A program made the translations under genes and the position numbers. 64,000 nucleotides of DNA from Polyangiaceae bacterium (GTDB lineage Bacteria > Myxococcota_A > Polyangia > Polyangiales > Polyangiaceae): contig JAICQO010000008.1 of the NCBI GenBank assembly GCA_025937835.1, forward strand, positions 60,836-124,835, in the 5' to 3' direction. The notes beneath the pieces were generated by a model, which saw only the letters and a list, made by a program, of their open reading frames with translations, was not told where the DNA came from and did no database searches. Of the stretch, positions 1-8,636 are shown piece after piece; the first letter of the stretch is position 1, and each line of letters begins with the position of its first letter.

Positions 1-1
1 C

Positions 2-1189
2 GAGCACCCGCTGTGGATCCTGTATTCGTCGGGCACGACGGGGCTGCCGAAGCCGATCGTCCACGGCCACGGCGGGATCCTGCTCGAGCACCTCAAGGCG
101 CTCGCCTTGCATTCCGACCTCGGCGAAAAAGACCGCTTTTTCTGGTTCTCCACCACCGGTTGGATGATGTGGAATTACCTCGTCGGCGGCCTGCTGCTCG
201 GTTCGACGATCGTGCTCTACGACGGCAGCCCGGTCCACCCCGACCTCGGCGCGCTGTTCCGGATGATCGACGAGGAGCAGCTCACTTACTTCGGCACCAG
301 CGCGCCGTTTCTGCTCGCCTGTCAGAAGCAGGGTCTGAGTCCGAAGCAGCACGCTCGATTCGACTCGCTGCGCGCGCTCGGGACCACGGGCGCGCCGCTG
401 CCAGCGCAAGGCTTCGGCTGGGTTTACGAGTCGATCAAGAACGACTTGCTGCTCGGCTCCGTGAGCGGCGGCACCGACGTCTGCACCGCGTTCCTGCTTT
501 CGTGTCCGCTGTTGCCCGTGCACGCCGGCGAGCTCCAGTGCCGCGGCCTCGGCGCCAAGATCGAAGCCTTCGACGACGCCGGAAAGCCCGTCACTGGAGT
601 GGTCGGTGAGCTGGTGTTGACCGAGCCGATGCCGTCGATGCCCACCTGTTTCTGGAACGACCCGGACGACCGGCGCCGGATCGACAGCTACTTCTCGACC
701 TATCCGGGCGTTTGGCGTCACGGGGACTGGCTCAAGCTCACCGAGCGCGGAACCGCCGTGATCTACGGCCGCTCGGACGCGACCCTGAACCGCGGTGGCG
801 TACGCATGGGCACGAGCGAGTTCTATCGCGTCGTCGAGGGCATCCCGGAGATCGCCGACAGCCTGGTCGTGGACACCGGGGGGCCGGAAGATGCAAACGG
901 CAGCTTGTGGCTGTTCGTGGTGTTGCGCGAAGGCGCCGTGCTCGACGCCGAGCTGACGCAGCGGCTCAAAGCCGCGATTCGAAGCGAGCTCTCCCCGCGA
1001 CACGTCCCGGACCAGATCCGGAAGGTGCCCGTGGTGCCGCGCACGCTGAACGGAAAGAAGCTCGAAATCCCCGTGAAGCGGATCCTGCTCGGTCAAGATC
1101 CGGCCAAGGTCGCGAGCAAGGATACGCTGGCGGATCCGAAGGCGCTGGAGCCGTACGTCGCGATCGCGCGAGCAGAGCTCACAGCGTAG
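2..1189 (+). CDS. acetoacetyl-CoA synthetase, C-terminal part (5' truncated by window edge)
   Basis: An acyl-adenylate-forming ligase that would activate acetoacetate to acetoacetyl-CoA with ATP in the cytoplasm. The visible part opens inside the AMP-binding signature (YSSGTTGLPKPIVHGHGG, the first readable block). It continues through the family's conserved G-T-T-G-A-P-L block, the hinge/A8 region G-R-S-D-A-T-L-N-R-G-G-V-R-M-G and the C-terminal catalytic lysine context T-L-N-G-K-K-L-E. The wording of these blocks (SGGTDVCTAF, RMGTSEFYR) is closer to acetoacetyl-CoA synthetases than to acetyl-CoA synthetases; that subfamily call is from memory. The frame is open from base 2, so the start lies outside the window. 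Its last 11 bp overlap the convergent GFA-family gene. Confidence 0.9.
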   Translation, partial: EHPLWILYSSGTTGLPKPIVHGHGGILLEHLKALALHSDLGEKDRFFWFSTTGWMMWNYLVGGLLLGSTIVLYDGSPVHPDLGALFRMIDEEQLTYFGTSAPFLLACQKQGLSPKQHARFDSLRALGTTGAPLPAQGFGWVYESIKNDLLLGSVSGGTDVCTAFLLSCPLLPVHAGELQCRGLGAKIEAFDDAGKPVTGVVGELVLTEPMPSMPTCFWNDPDDRRRIDSYFSTYPGVWRHGDWLKLTERGTAVIYGRSDATLNRGGVRMGTSEFYRVVEGIPEIADSLVVDTGGPEDANGSLWLFVVLREGAVLDAELTQRLKAAIRSELSPRHVPDQIRKVPVVPRTLNGKKLEIPVKRILLGQDPAKVASKDTLADPKALEPYVAIARAELTA

Positions 1190-1592
1190 GCGGCCCCGCC
1201 TCGAACTGCGGTAAATCGTCGAGGATCGTCTCCCAGTCTGCTTTCGAGCCGACGTGGATGTGGCGGTCCGGGCGCACGCCGGGATCGTCGTCGAAGGCGC
1301 CCATCGGAATGATCGCGATCCCGCGCTGCTCGTCCAGGCGCGGCACGCTCGAGCCGCACACCCGGCAGAACCAGTGCCCGAAGTACTTCACCTCGGGCAG
1401 GCGGTACTGGGTGATCTGCTCTTGTCCCCGCAGGTAGCGGCAGCCGTCGAGCGGCAGGAACAGGTTCACGGCGTGGCCGGTGCCGCGGACCTTGCGGCAA
1501 CGCGTGCAGTGGCATCGAGTGACGCCGCGCGGCGTGCCGGTCATTTCGAATGCAATGGCGCCGCACAAGCAGCTTCCTTTGACGCTGGTCAT
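1179..1592 (-). CDS. GFA / CENP-V domain protein
   Basis: A 137-residue protein of the GFA (glutathione-dependent formaldehyde-activating enzyme-like, Mss4-fold) family. The Zn-binding cysteine pattern is visible: C-L-C-G near residues 8-11, C-H-C-T-R-C near 28-33 and C-R-V-C-G around residue 75. The length is normal. Many GFA-family members have no proven formaldehyde activity, so the substrate is unknown. The start is the ATG preceding T-S-V-K-G-S-C. The 3' end overlaps the convergent acyl-CoA synthetase by 11 bp, so the two transcripts are antisense there. Confidence 0.88.
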   Translation of the reverse strand: MTSVKGSCLCGAIAFEMTGTPRGVTRCHCTRCRKVRGTGHAVNLFLPLDGCRYLRGQEQITQYRLPEVKYFGHWFCRVCGSSVPRLDEQRGIAIIPMGAFDDDPGVRPDRHIHVGSKADWETILDDLPQFEAGPPTL

Positions 1593-1655
1593 GCCTGGAG
1601 GTTACCCCGCGCAGCAGCGGATCCGGGCGTGAATCAAAGCGAGCGTGCGGGCCTA

Positions 1656-2564
1656 CTAGCCCGCGCGTTGTGCGGGCGGTGTGACGCCGAGCCGCGCGAG
1701 CCGCTCACGGGCGACGCCGTGCGCGAGCTCACCCTGGTCGATGCCGAGGAAGCGGCGGCCGAGCTTGGCCGCGGCGGCCAGCGTGGTGCCCGAGCCACAC
1801 ATCGGATCGAGCACTAACCCTTCAGGGTTAGAGGCGGCGCGAACGATACGATCCAGAAGTTTCTCCGGCTTTTGTGTGGGGTAGCCGGTGGTCTCTTTGA
1901 CGAGCGGCGTGTTGGCGCGCATCGCGGGGCAATCGGACCAGACGCTGCCGAGGCGGCGGCCGCTCTCGGCGTAGTAGCGGTAGGTCTTGCCGCCGATCGT
2001 GCGTTCGCGGTAGCGGCGGCCGTCGGCGTCTTCGTTACCGAAGTGCATGCGTAAGCTGGTGTCGGCGTAGGGCTCGCGCAGCGCGGCGTCGTCCGCGTTC
2101 CAGGTCATGACGCCGCTCGGGGCGTAGATCAGGATCGTCTGGTGGGTGACGCTCGGGCCGATGCGGCGGCGCGCGCCGTTGCCGGGCACCCACACCACCT
2201 CGCCGGCGAACGCGGCACGACCGAAGACGCGATCGGCGAGCACCTTGGTGTCGTGCACGGTGCGGTAGTCGAGGTGGATCCAGACGCTGGCTTCGGCTGC
2301 CGCGAGCGCTTTCAACGCGGCGAGCCGCGGCTCGAGCATCGACAGGAAGCCGTCGAGGCCGCCCCAGGAGTCGTCGTAGGCCGGGCTGCCCGCGTCCCGC
2401 GCGCCGCCGGCGACGCGAGCGCTATGGACCTTGCCAGTGTTGAACGGCGGATCGACGTAGGCGAGGTCGAAGCGCACCCCCTCGGCCTCGAGCGCCGGCA
2501 GGACGTCGAGGCAGTCGCCGTGGAGGAGCTCGCCCGAATCGAAGGCGGCGCGACCGTGGATCAT
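1656..2564 (-). CDS. site-specific DNA methyltransferase (N6-adenine/N4-cytosine, beta-type order)
   Basis: A 302-residue amino-methyltransferase. The catalytic motif IV D-P-P-F lies at residues 38-41, before the SAM-binding motif I (L-D-P-M-C-G-S-G-T-T, about residues 266-275). That order is typical of beta-class enzymes. The Y-P-T-Q-K-P block just before motif I is also a family hallmark. The ATG at 2564 is chosen because it forms a 4-bp ATGA overlap with the stop of the upstream mepA-like gene; the frame stays open 40 codons further but into mepA coding sequence. No restriction endonuclease or specificity subunit is adjacent, so it looks like an orphan (solitary) methylase, possibly regulatory. 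The target site cannot be read from sequence. Confidence 0.9.
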   Translation of the reverse strand: MIHGRAAFDSGELLHGDCLDVLPALEAEGVRFDLAYVDPPFNTGKVHSARVAGGARDAGSPAYDDSWGGLDGFLSMLEPRLAALKALAAAEASVWIHLDYRTVHDTKVLADRVFGRAAFAGEVVWVPGNGARRRIGPSVTHQTILIYAPSGVMTWNADDAALREPYADTSLRMHFGNEDADGRRYRERTIGGKTYRYYAESGRRLGSVWSDCPAMRANTPLVKETTGYPTQKPEKLLDRIVRAASNPEGLVLDPMCGSGTTLAAAAKLGRRFLGIDQGELAHGVARERLARLGVTPPAQRAG

Positions 2565-3412
2565 GCGCCGCCCGGAGCCAGCGACGCCTCGGCGAGCGGC
2601 TCGAACACGGGCGGATCTTCGGCGGCGATCGCCGCGAGGACTTCGGGATCCAGCGTCGGCGTGCTGGGGGCCTGCGGCAGCCACTGCCAGTAGGGGCCGC
2701 CGCCGGTGCAGCCGGTCACGCCTTCTTCCGGAGCGCAGGCGACGCGCAGGTGGAAGTGGTCGTCGTGGGGTGCGCTGTCGCGCGGCTCGAGCAGGACGGT
2801 TTGCGCGCGGTACACGAGGTCCATCGGCTCTTGCCGGGCCAGGGCGTAGTCGATGAGCAGCGTCTCGACCTTGTGGCTCGCGAACAGGAACTGCACGCCG
2901 ATCTCCGGATTTTCCAGCAGGGACTTCACGAGCGCCCAGTTGCGGGGGACGTCCAACTGGATGAAATCTCCGTCGTCGTTCAGCTTGCCGAGGCCGTCGC
3001 TGTCGAGCGAGACGAAGCCGGGGCTGCGCCTGGGCACGCCGCGCGGCGTGGTGACGTAATACAGCAAATCCACGTCGCGGCCGGTGCGGTGCGAGTTGTG
3101 GCCCGGGATCTTGCCGCCGTGGCGGGCCGAAAAATCGCCGATCACCAGCGGCTGTCCGTCGGGGAATTGCCGGTAGACGTCGGCGGCGGCGCGGCTGACG
3201 GCGCTCACCAGACGCGGCGTCCCCCAGTGATTTCGGCCCTTCTTGCGGTAACGCTCGAAGCCGAGCCCCGCGACCGGCAGCTCGACCGCGTCGGTCTGGA
3301 CGCCGTGGTGCGGGACGCCGACGGTGCCCCGCAGGGACGGGGCGAGGGGAGTCGGCGTGCCCACGCAGCCGACCAGCGGCAGCGCGAGGAGGGCCAGGAT
3401 CCGGGGGCTCAT
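2561..3412 (-). CDS. MepA-like penicillin-insensitive murein endopeptidase lipoprotein
   Basis: A 283-residue predicted lipoprotein with a short hydrophobic leader and lipobox L-V-G-C (Cys16). The mature part matches the peptidase M74 (MepA) / LAS-fold family: H-N-S-H-R-T-G-R-D-V-D near residues 103-113 supplies Zn ligands, and H-D-D-H-F-H-L-R near residue 217 supplies the remaining histidines. The enzyme would cleave D-Ala-meso-DAP cross-links in peptidoglycan, tethered to the envelope. Both ends are ATGA overlaps: with plsB upstream (3409-3412) and the methyltransferase downstream (2561-2564), so it is the middle gene of a translationally coupled operon. Confidence 0.88.
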   Translation of the reverse strand: MSPRILALLALPLVGCVGTPTPLAPSLRGTVGVPHHGVQTDAVELPVAGLGFERYRKKGRNHWGTPRLVSAVSRAAADVYRQFPDGQPLVIGDFSARHGGKIPGHNSHRTGRDVDLLYYVTTPRGVPRRSPGFVSLDSDGLGKLNDDGDFIQLDVPRNWALVKSLLENPEIGVQFLFASHKVETLLIDYALARQEPMDLVYRAQTVLLEPRDSAPHDDHFHLRVACAPEEGVTGCTGGGPYWQWLPQAPSTPTLDPEVLAAIAAEDPPVFEPLAEASLAPGGA

Positions 3413-6015
3413 GCAGGGCTCAGCAGGTACTTTGCCACGCTCTGCTCGAGCTCGTCGAGCTTCTGAGCGCTGAGCTCCGGCCCCGCGTGATACTTGCCCT
3501 CACGGTGGATCACGTAGCCCTGATCGGCGAACGCCGCGTAGGCGTTCTGCAGGATCGGTTTGCTGACCGCCTCGAAGCGCCGCAGCGTGCCCTCGAGGAA
3601 GAGCCGGTTGCCGAGGGTGAGGCCGCGCCGCACGAGCTCCTTGTCGGCGAGCGGGCGCTCGAGCAGCTCGGCGAGCGAGCGCGCCGCGACCCGGTAACCC
3701 TCGAAGAAATTACGAAAAATCGCGGCATAGGCCGCGAGCCATTCGCGCCCGGACCAGCCCTCGCGCCCGGGGCCCGGCTCGAACCGCTCGCCCGACTCGG
3801 CGATCTCGGAGTCGGCCTTCATGGCCGAGAGCGTGTCCTGCAAGATCACGTCGAAGGGCGCGTCGGCGCGGAACCGGAACTCGACCTTGAACAGGCGCGA
3901 CAGCTCGTACACGCGCTCGCGCAGGGTGGCTCGAGATACGGGCTCGTCGCCGTCGGCGAGCAGCGCGTAGGCGACTAGCGCCCGCTCGACGAAGAAATGC
4001 ACGATGGCGTTCTTGGATGTGTCGAGCGCCAGGCGCTTGCTGTCCACGGTGACGTAGACCGCGTTGGGACCGACCGCCACGCGGCGCTGGGTCGGCGCCT
4101 GGTCGGGGCGGCTGACCTCGATCAGCTTGGCGTCGGCGAACATTTCGAGGGCGTTGACCAGAGCGTCCGCGCGCAAGCGCCCCTCCACCGTCCCGAGCGC
4201 CGGCGTGGTGCGGGCACCCAGGCGGCGCGCCACGGCGTACAGGCGCGAGGCGCGGGCGACCAGCTCTTCGTGGCCGAGGCCGCGCTGCTCGTGACTCAGC
4301 AGCACGAGCGCCGTGAGCGCGCCGGGGGTGATGGCCGTGACGCGGTTGATCTCGTCCATCACGCGGTTGGCGAGGCGCGTCACGAGGCTGCGGCGCTTGG
4401 CGGGGGTGAGCAGAGCGGTGTCGAGCTTGAGCTCGCGCGCGATCTCCGACAGATCGAGCAGCTGCCCGAATTGTAGATTGATCCGCCCGTAACGGTGGCG
4501 GAGCAGGTCACTCGAGGCGAGCAGGCCGCGCGCGTCTTCCTTGACCTTCTCTCCGCCGCGGAGCTCGCGTTCGTAGGAGTCGGCCTCGATCACGCGCTCG
4601 TAGCCGATGCTGACGGGCACGAACAGGCACTGCCGCTCGGGCATCGACAGCGCTGCGTCGACCATCATGCTCAGGATCCCGAACTTCGGCGGTAACAGCT
4701 TGCCGGTGCGGCTGCGGCCGCCTTCGATGAACAGCTCGAGCGCGTAGCCGTCGCGGATCAAGCGGCGCACGTAGGCGTCGACCACTGCCGCGTACAGACG
4801 ATCGCCGCGGAACGAGCGGCGGATGAAGAAGCCGCCGCCGCGGCGGAGCACGGGCCCGATCGGGAAGAAATCGAGGTTGTCACCCGCGGCGATCAGCGGC
4901 AGCGGCAGGTTCTGGGTGTTGAAGACGTAGCTCAGGATCAGATAGTCGATGTGGCTCTTGTGGCTCGGCAAGAGCACGAGCGTGCCGTCGTGCGCCGCGG
5001 CGCGCAGCCGCTCCACGTCCGACGGATCGACATCCACGCCCGCGTACATGCGCTGGAAGACGCGCTCGAGCAGGACCTCGAGGAACTTGCGCGTGGCCGT
5101 GCCGGGCGTGGCCTGGAGCCCTTCGAGCATCTCGTGGGCGCGCGCCTGGAGCGCATAGCGGTCGGTCTTTTCATCGACCAGGTCGTCGATCACGGAGCGC
5201 AAGCGCGGGCTACGGATGATCTCCTGGCGCACGCGCTCGGGCGCCTTCTCGTCGGGGCCGGTGATGCTCTTGCGCTCGCGCTCGAGGCGGCGCAGCATCG
5301 CGTAGATCAGCCGGCGCACCAGCACGGCGTCGGCCTGGCCCTCCGACTCGGCCAGGAATGCCTTGAGATCGAGCGGCCCGCCGAGCTTGAGCGCGACGTG
5401 GTTGTAGTTGTAGAAAAACTGCAGGATCGTGCGCGTGGAGTTGGGCCAGGCGCGGGGGCCGAGCAGGACGGACAACGGATCGACTCCGCGCTTGTCCGGG
5501 AACTTCGACCACACGAACACCTGCGGGACGACGAAGATCGGCTCCTGAAAGCGGCGCTGGAGCTCGAGCAGCGCGAGCACCAGATCGTCGCCTTCTTTCA
5601 GGCCGCGGCCGCTGCCCGCGCCCGCGGCGAGCTCGAGCACGTTGGGCGGCCGCTTGAGGAACAGCGCGGCGGAGCCCTCGCGCGACAGGGCGTCTTCCAG
5701 CTCCTGTGCGGGGGTGATGCTGCGATCGGGCCGGAGCGCGTTGAGCCAGCCCTTGCCCATCGGGTTCAGGATCCAGAGCCCGAGATCGTTGACGAAGCGG
5801 ATCGGCGGCAACCGGTGGCGCTTGGTCAGGTAATCGAGCGCCAAAAAATCCACGACGTTGAGGCTGCGCAGCACGTAGACCACGCGGCCGCGCTGCGAGA
5901 GCTCTCGAACCTCGCGCACCCAGGCCTCTTCGACCTGGATCTTCTCGAAGAAGCGCTGGTAGAGCGCGCGCAGCACCGGGTTCGGCGCGTACGTCTGCGT
6001 CAGCTCGCGATCCAT
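3409..6015 (-). CDS. plsB: glycerol-3-phosphate 1-O-acyltransferase
   Basis: An 868-residue membrane-associated acyltransferase of the PlsB type (E. coli PlsB is about 807 residues). It transfers an acyl group to sn-1 of glycerol-3-phosphate in the first step of phospholipid synthesis. The acyltransferase motif H-x4-D (S-H-K-S-H-I-D-Y) lies about residue 350. The substrate-binding block E-G-G-R-S-R-T-G-K-L lies about 80 residues further on, and the P-V-S-I-G-Y-E block follows. The ATG start is at 6015, 59 bp from the divergent lipoprotein gene's start. It is the first gene of the operon with mepA-like and methyltransferase genes; the stop overlaps the next ATG by 4 bp. Confidence 0.93.
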   Translation of the reverse strand: MDRELTQTYAPNPVLRALYQRFFEKIQVEEAWVREVRELSQRGRVVYVLRSLNVVDFLALDYLTKRHRLPPIRFVNDLGLWILNPMGKGWLNALRPDRSITPAQELEDALSREGSAALFLKRPPNVLELAAGAGSGRGLKEGDDLVLALLELQRRFQEPIFVVPQVFVWSKFPDKRGVDPLSVLLGPRAWPNSTRTILQFFYNYNHVALKLGGPLDLKAFLAESEGQADAVLVRRLIYAMLRRLERERKSITGPDEKAPERVRQEIIRSPRLRSVIDDLVDEKTDRYALQARAHEMLEGLQATPGTATRKFLEVLLERVFQRMYAGVDVDPSDVERLRAAAHDGTLVLLPSHKSHIDYLILSYVFNTQNLPLPLIAAGDNLDFFPIGPVLRRGGGFFIRRSFRGDRLYAAVVDAYVRRLIRDGYALELFIEGGRSRTGKLLPPKFGILSMMVDAALSMPERQCLFVPVSIGYERVIEADSYERELRGGEKVKEDARGLLASSDLLRHRYGRINLQFGQLLDLSEIARELKLDTALLTPAKRRSLVTRLANRVMDEINRVTAITPGALTALVLLSHEQRGLGHEELVARASRLYAVARRLGARTTPALGTVEGRLRADALVNALEMFADAKLIEVSRPDQAPTQRRVAVGPNAVYVTVDSKRLALDTSKNAIVHFFVERALVAYALLADGDEPVSRATLRERVYELSRLFKVEFRFRADAPFDVILQDTLSAMKADSEIAESGERFEPGPGREGWSGREWLAAYAAIFRNFFEGYRVAARSLAELLERPLADKELVRRGLTLGNRLFLEGTLRRFEAVSKPILQNAYAAFADQGYVIHREGKYHAGPELSAQKLDELEQSVAKYLLSPA

Positions 6016-6074
6016 GGGACGGGCATCATACTTGCCGCTGGCTCCGGTCGCGAGGAAGCACTAAAACCGAGCCC

Positions 6075-7409
6075 TTGAGAGCGATCCTGCCGTTCGTGGT
6101 GCTGAGCCTGGTGCTTGCGTTCGGCTGCCGGTCGAAGCCCAAGAAAGACGCGCCCGCGCTGGCCGGTTCGCAGGCCGTTCGCGAAGCCGAGCCCCTGCGT
6201 TGCCGCGAAGCGTCGGGCGCCGAGCTGGTGATGCTCGGCAGCGGCGAGCCTCCGCGGCCCGCGGGCGAGGACTACGAAGAGGCGGAAGAGCTGCCGTACT
6301 CGGTGGAGCTCGGCAGCGCGCGCGCCCACGGGAAGCGCTTCGCGGTGGCGGGCCTCGAGAACCGGCGCGGCGCGACGTTCGCGTTCGCGGCGTTCGTGAC
6401 GGCGGACGGCACGGGCCGGAGCACGGAGCTGTTGCGTGTGTTCGGCGACAGCGAGCCCCCGGAGGTCGCACCCGTGGGCGAGGGCTGGCTCGTGCTCGCT
6501 GCGAGCGCCGACGCCGGCAGCGCGACCCTGCGCGTGATGCGGGTCGATCCGCCGTTTTCGGAGCGCGACGTGCGGCGCGGTGAAGAGCTCACGGGCATCC
6601 GCCGCGACGTCTCGGGGTTCGCGCTCGAAACCCTCGGAACGCGCGCGCTCGCGGCGTTCGGCAAGCTCGAGAAGAAGCAGGGACGTATCGCGCTCGCGGC
6701 GATCGATCCCCAAGAGCTCGGCTTGCTCGGGCCGCCCAAGTTGCTCGAGCTGGAAGCGGGTCTCGAGGGAGAATCGCCGAAGCTCGCGGCACGGGCCGGC
6801 GGCTACTATCTGGCGTTCGTCGGCCGCCGAGCGGCGCCCGCACACGAGCCACTCACTGCCAACACGGGCGGCGAGTCGAGCGCGGACGAGCCCGTGGTCG
6901 AGGTAGGCCCGGCCGGGTTGTTCCTCGTGCCGCTCGACGAGCACGGCGCGCCGCAGGGGGCGCCGCGCGAGCTCACTCCCAAGGGTGCTCACGTCACCGC
7001 CTTCGAGCTCCAGCGCTGGGGCGAGAGCCAGGCCTTGCTCGTCTATCGCGACGATCCCGAAGGGCCCGGCCGCGACCGGCCGAACGTCGAAGCGCTGCTG
7101 GTGAGCCTCGACGGCAGCGTGGGCCGGCGCACCTGGGAGCTCGCGGACAGCTCGGGGCTGCCGTCGTTCTTCGTCGATCCCGAGCCGGGGAAGGCAGGCC
7201 CGCCGGGCTGGCTGGTGGTGCACGGCGACAGCGATACGCGGATTGGCCCGCTGTCGGCAGATCCGCTGACACCACCCGCGCTGGTCGCCGATCCGACGCT
7301 CGGTCGCTCGGAGCCCGCGGCCGTGTTGGGCGGGCGGCTACTTCGAGCCCGGAGCCGCGGCACGCGCGTCGAGCTCGATCTCGTGAGCTGCGAACCGGGT
7401 AGACCCTAG
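6075..7409 (+). CDS. predicted lipoprotein of unknown function
   Basis: A 444-residue protein starting at a TTG, with a leader ending L-A-F-G-C (lipobox, Cys18) followed by a charged linker. The rest alternates short beta-like segments with charged turns and could form a repeated beta-sheet or propeller fold; I recognise no named domain. Residues about 255-285 are an acidic insert (T-G-G-E-S-S-A-D-E-P). The start is set by the signal peptide; no clear Shine-Dalgarno is visible before the TTG. It is divergent from plsB with only 59 bp between starts, so the two may share a regulatory region. A strong hairpin lies 51 bp past the stop. Confidence 0.75.
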   Translation: MRAILPFVVLSLVLAFGCRSKPKKDAPALAGSQAVREAEPLRCREASGAELVMLGSGEPPRPAGEDYEEAEELPYSVELGSARAHGKRFAVAGLENRRGATFAFAAFVTADGTGRSTELLRVFGDSEPPEVAPVGEGWLVLAASADAGSATLRVMRVDPPFSERDVRRGEELTGIRRDVSGFALETLGTRALAAFGKLEKKQGRIALAAIDPQELGLLGPPKLLELEAGLEGESPKLAARAGGYYLAFVGRRAAPAHEPLTANTGGESSADEPVVEVGPAGLFLVPLDEHGAPQGAPRELTPKGAHVTAFELQRWGESQALLVYRDDPEGPGRDRPNVEALLVSLDGSVGRRTWELADSSGLPSFFVDPEPGKAGPPGWLVVHGDSDTRIGPLSADPLTPPALVADPTLGRSEPAAVLGGRLLRARSRGTRVELDLVSCEPGRP

Positions 7410-7460
7410 ACCCCCGGCCGAGCAGTCCCAGCGTGGGACGCGAGAACTGGGTGACCTGGC

Positions 7461-7496
7461 GCTGACGTTTTCGGAAACTGAGCCCGAAAAGTCAGC
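7461..7496. repeat. 36-bp inverted repeat (long hairpin)
   Basis: Arms GCTGAC + TTTTCGG (7461-7466, 7468-7474) pair exactly with CCGAAAA + GTCAGC (7484-7496). There is a single bulged G at 7467 and a 9-nt loop, giving 13 base pairs. It lies 51 bp after the lipoprotein stop and 124 bp before the next ATG. It could be a terminator without a U-tract, a processing site, or an operator for the downstream gene. The AT-rich arms are unusual for this genome. Confidence 0.6.
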
Positions 7497-7620
7497 TATC
7501 TATACGCTTCACTGATCCCGGCTGCCCACCCGGAATCGACATTGCCCCTTAGGTCGCCCGGGGGGCTGGGCAGCGTTGTACTTCGAGCTTCGTAACTCCC
7601 AAAGAATAGGAAATCACAGC

Positions 7621-8484
7621 ATGAGCATCCGACTTAACCTCAGTCTTCTGACGATCTTGGCCGCCTTCTCGGCGACCATCCCCGGCTGCGGCGACGACGC
7701 CGACAGCGATCCGAACCCCGGCGGCGAGGCCGGCGACGGCGACACCGGCACCGGTGGCAAGGCGAGCAGCACTGGCGGCCGCGCGTCGTCTTCGGACGCG
7801 GGCAGCACGGGCGAGGACGCGGGCGCGCCGAGCACCGGTGGCAAGAGCAGCAGCACCGGTGGCAAGAGCGGCTCGGGCGGTATCAGCAGCGACGCGGGCG
7901 CTCCGAGCGTCGACGCGGGCGCCCCGGGTGAGGCCGGCAGCACCGGCACCGGCGGCTCGAGCACTGGCGGCGCGAGCAGCACCGGCGGCAAGAGCGGCGG
8001 CGAAGGCGGCGCACCGAGCGGTGGCGACTGCGCCGTCCCGCAGTGCTTGATCGACCTCTTGACGGGCTGCGAGCCCGAGGGCGAGTGCACGCAAACCTCG
8101 AACCTCGACCCGCTAAACCCTCCGGCCAATCTCGATGACATTACATACGCCATCTGTTGGGAGAACGGCGTGAAGGCCGGTATGGAAGGGTTCTCGGGCG
8201 ATACCGTCTCTCTCGAGTTCCAGAAGGACGGCGACGTCTGTTACACGACCGAGATGTCGCTCTCGACGAGCGTCGACACCACGGAGATCGTGTACAAAGA
8301 CAGCTCGGGCAACATCGTCGCGCGCGAGACGATCGATTCGGAGTCGAACACCATGACCGTCACCTGCGAAGACAGTGGCGAATCGGTGACCTACTCGCCG
8401 GACGACTGCGGTGACGATGAGCCCACGGGTGAGGCGCCGGACACGTCGGAGTGCGCGATGACTTCGACCTGCACGCTCGACTGA
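7621..8484 (+). CDS. predicted lipoprotein with long Ser/Thr/Gly linker
   Basis: A 287-residue predicted lipoprotein: leader to I-P-G-C (Cys23), then G-D-D-A-D, then about 115 residues of S-T-G-G-K / D-A-G-A-P low-complexity linker. A Cys-containing C-terminal globular part of about 150 residues follows, with at least ten Cys after residue 135. This is the common build of surface lipoproteins in Polyangia: a flexible tether holding a disulfide-bonded domain away from the membrane. The ATG at 7621 is chosen for its AGGAAA ribosome site (about 7606-7611) and for the leader; an in-frame TTG further up adds only a non-signal extension. Function unknown. Confidence 0.8.
   Translation: MSIRLNLSLLTILAAFSATIPGCGDDADSDPNPGGEAGDGDTGTGGKASSTGGRASSSDAGSTGEDAGAPSTGGKSSSTGGKSGSGGISSDAGAPSVDAGAPGEAGSTGTGGSSTGGASSTGGKSGGEGGAPSGGDCAVPQCLIDLLTGCEPEGECTQTSNLDPLNPPANLDDITYAICWENGVKAGMEGFSGDTVSLEFQKDGDVCYTTEMSLSTSVDTTEIVYKDSSGNIVARETIDSESNTMTVTCEDSGESVTYSPDDCGDDEPTGEAPDTSECAMTSTCTLD
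7741..8030 (+). repeat. degenerate short repeats encoding S-T-G-G-K linker
   Basis: Within the lipoprotein gene, units built on agcaccggtggcaagagc recur; two exact 18-nt copies lie at 7831-7848 and 7852-7869. They encode Ser-Thr-Gly-Gly-Lys-Ser blocks. Such tracts can change length by slippage, so linker length may vary between strains. Confidence 0.7.
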
Positions 8485-8522
8485 TTCGCGCTCGCTCCGC
8501 TCTGAACGCGGAGTAGTCCCCA

Positions 8523-8551
8523 CTGCGGCCCTCGGATTTCGGGGGCCGCAG
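8523..8551 (+). terminator. likely intrinsic terminator of the linker lipoprotein gene
   Basis: Perfect 9-bp arms CTGCGGCCC (8523-8531) and GGGCCGCAG (8543-8551) with an 11-nt loop, followed by CCATTTTGT. It lies 38 bp after the stop at 8484. The following U-run is short, so efficiency is uncertain. Confidence 0.65.
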
Positions 8552-8636
8552 CCATTTTGTGGAGCTGCGCTCGCTGAACGCGTGAGCCGGGTTGCGCTCG
8601 GCGGCTCGAGCGAGAAGATCGCCGCGAGGTGAAACC

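Noticed and set aside
7741..8030. possible CRISPR or minisatellite in the repetitive stretch
   Set aside because: The repeats are short, in frame and encode a Ser/Thr/Gly linker; there are no unique equal-length spacers.
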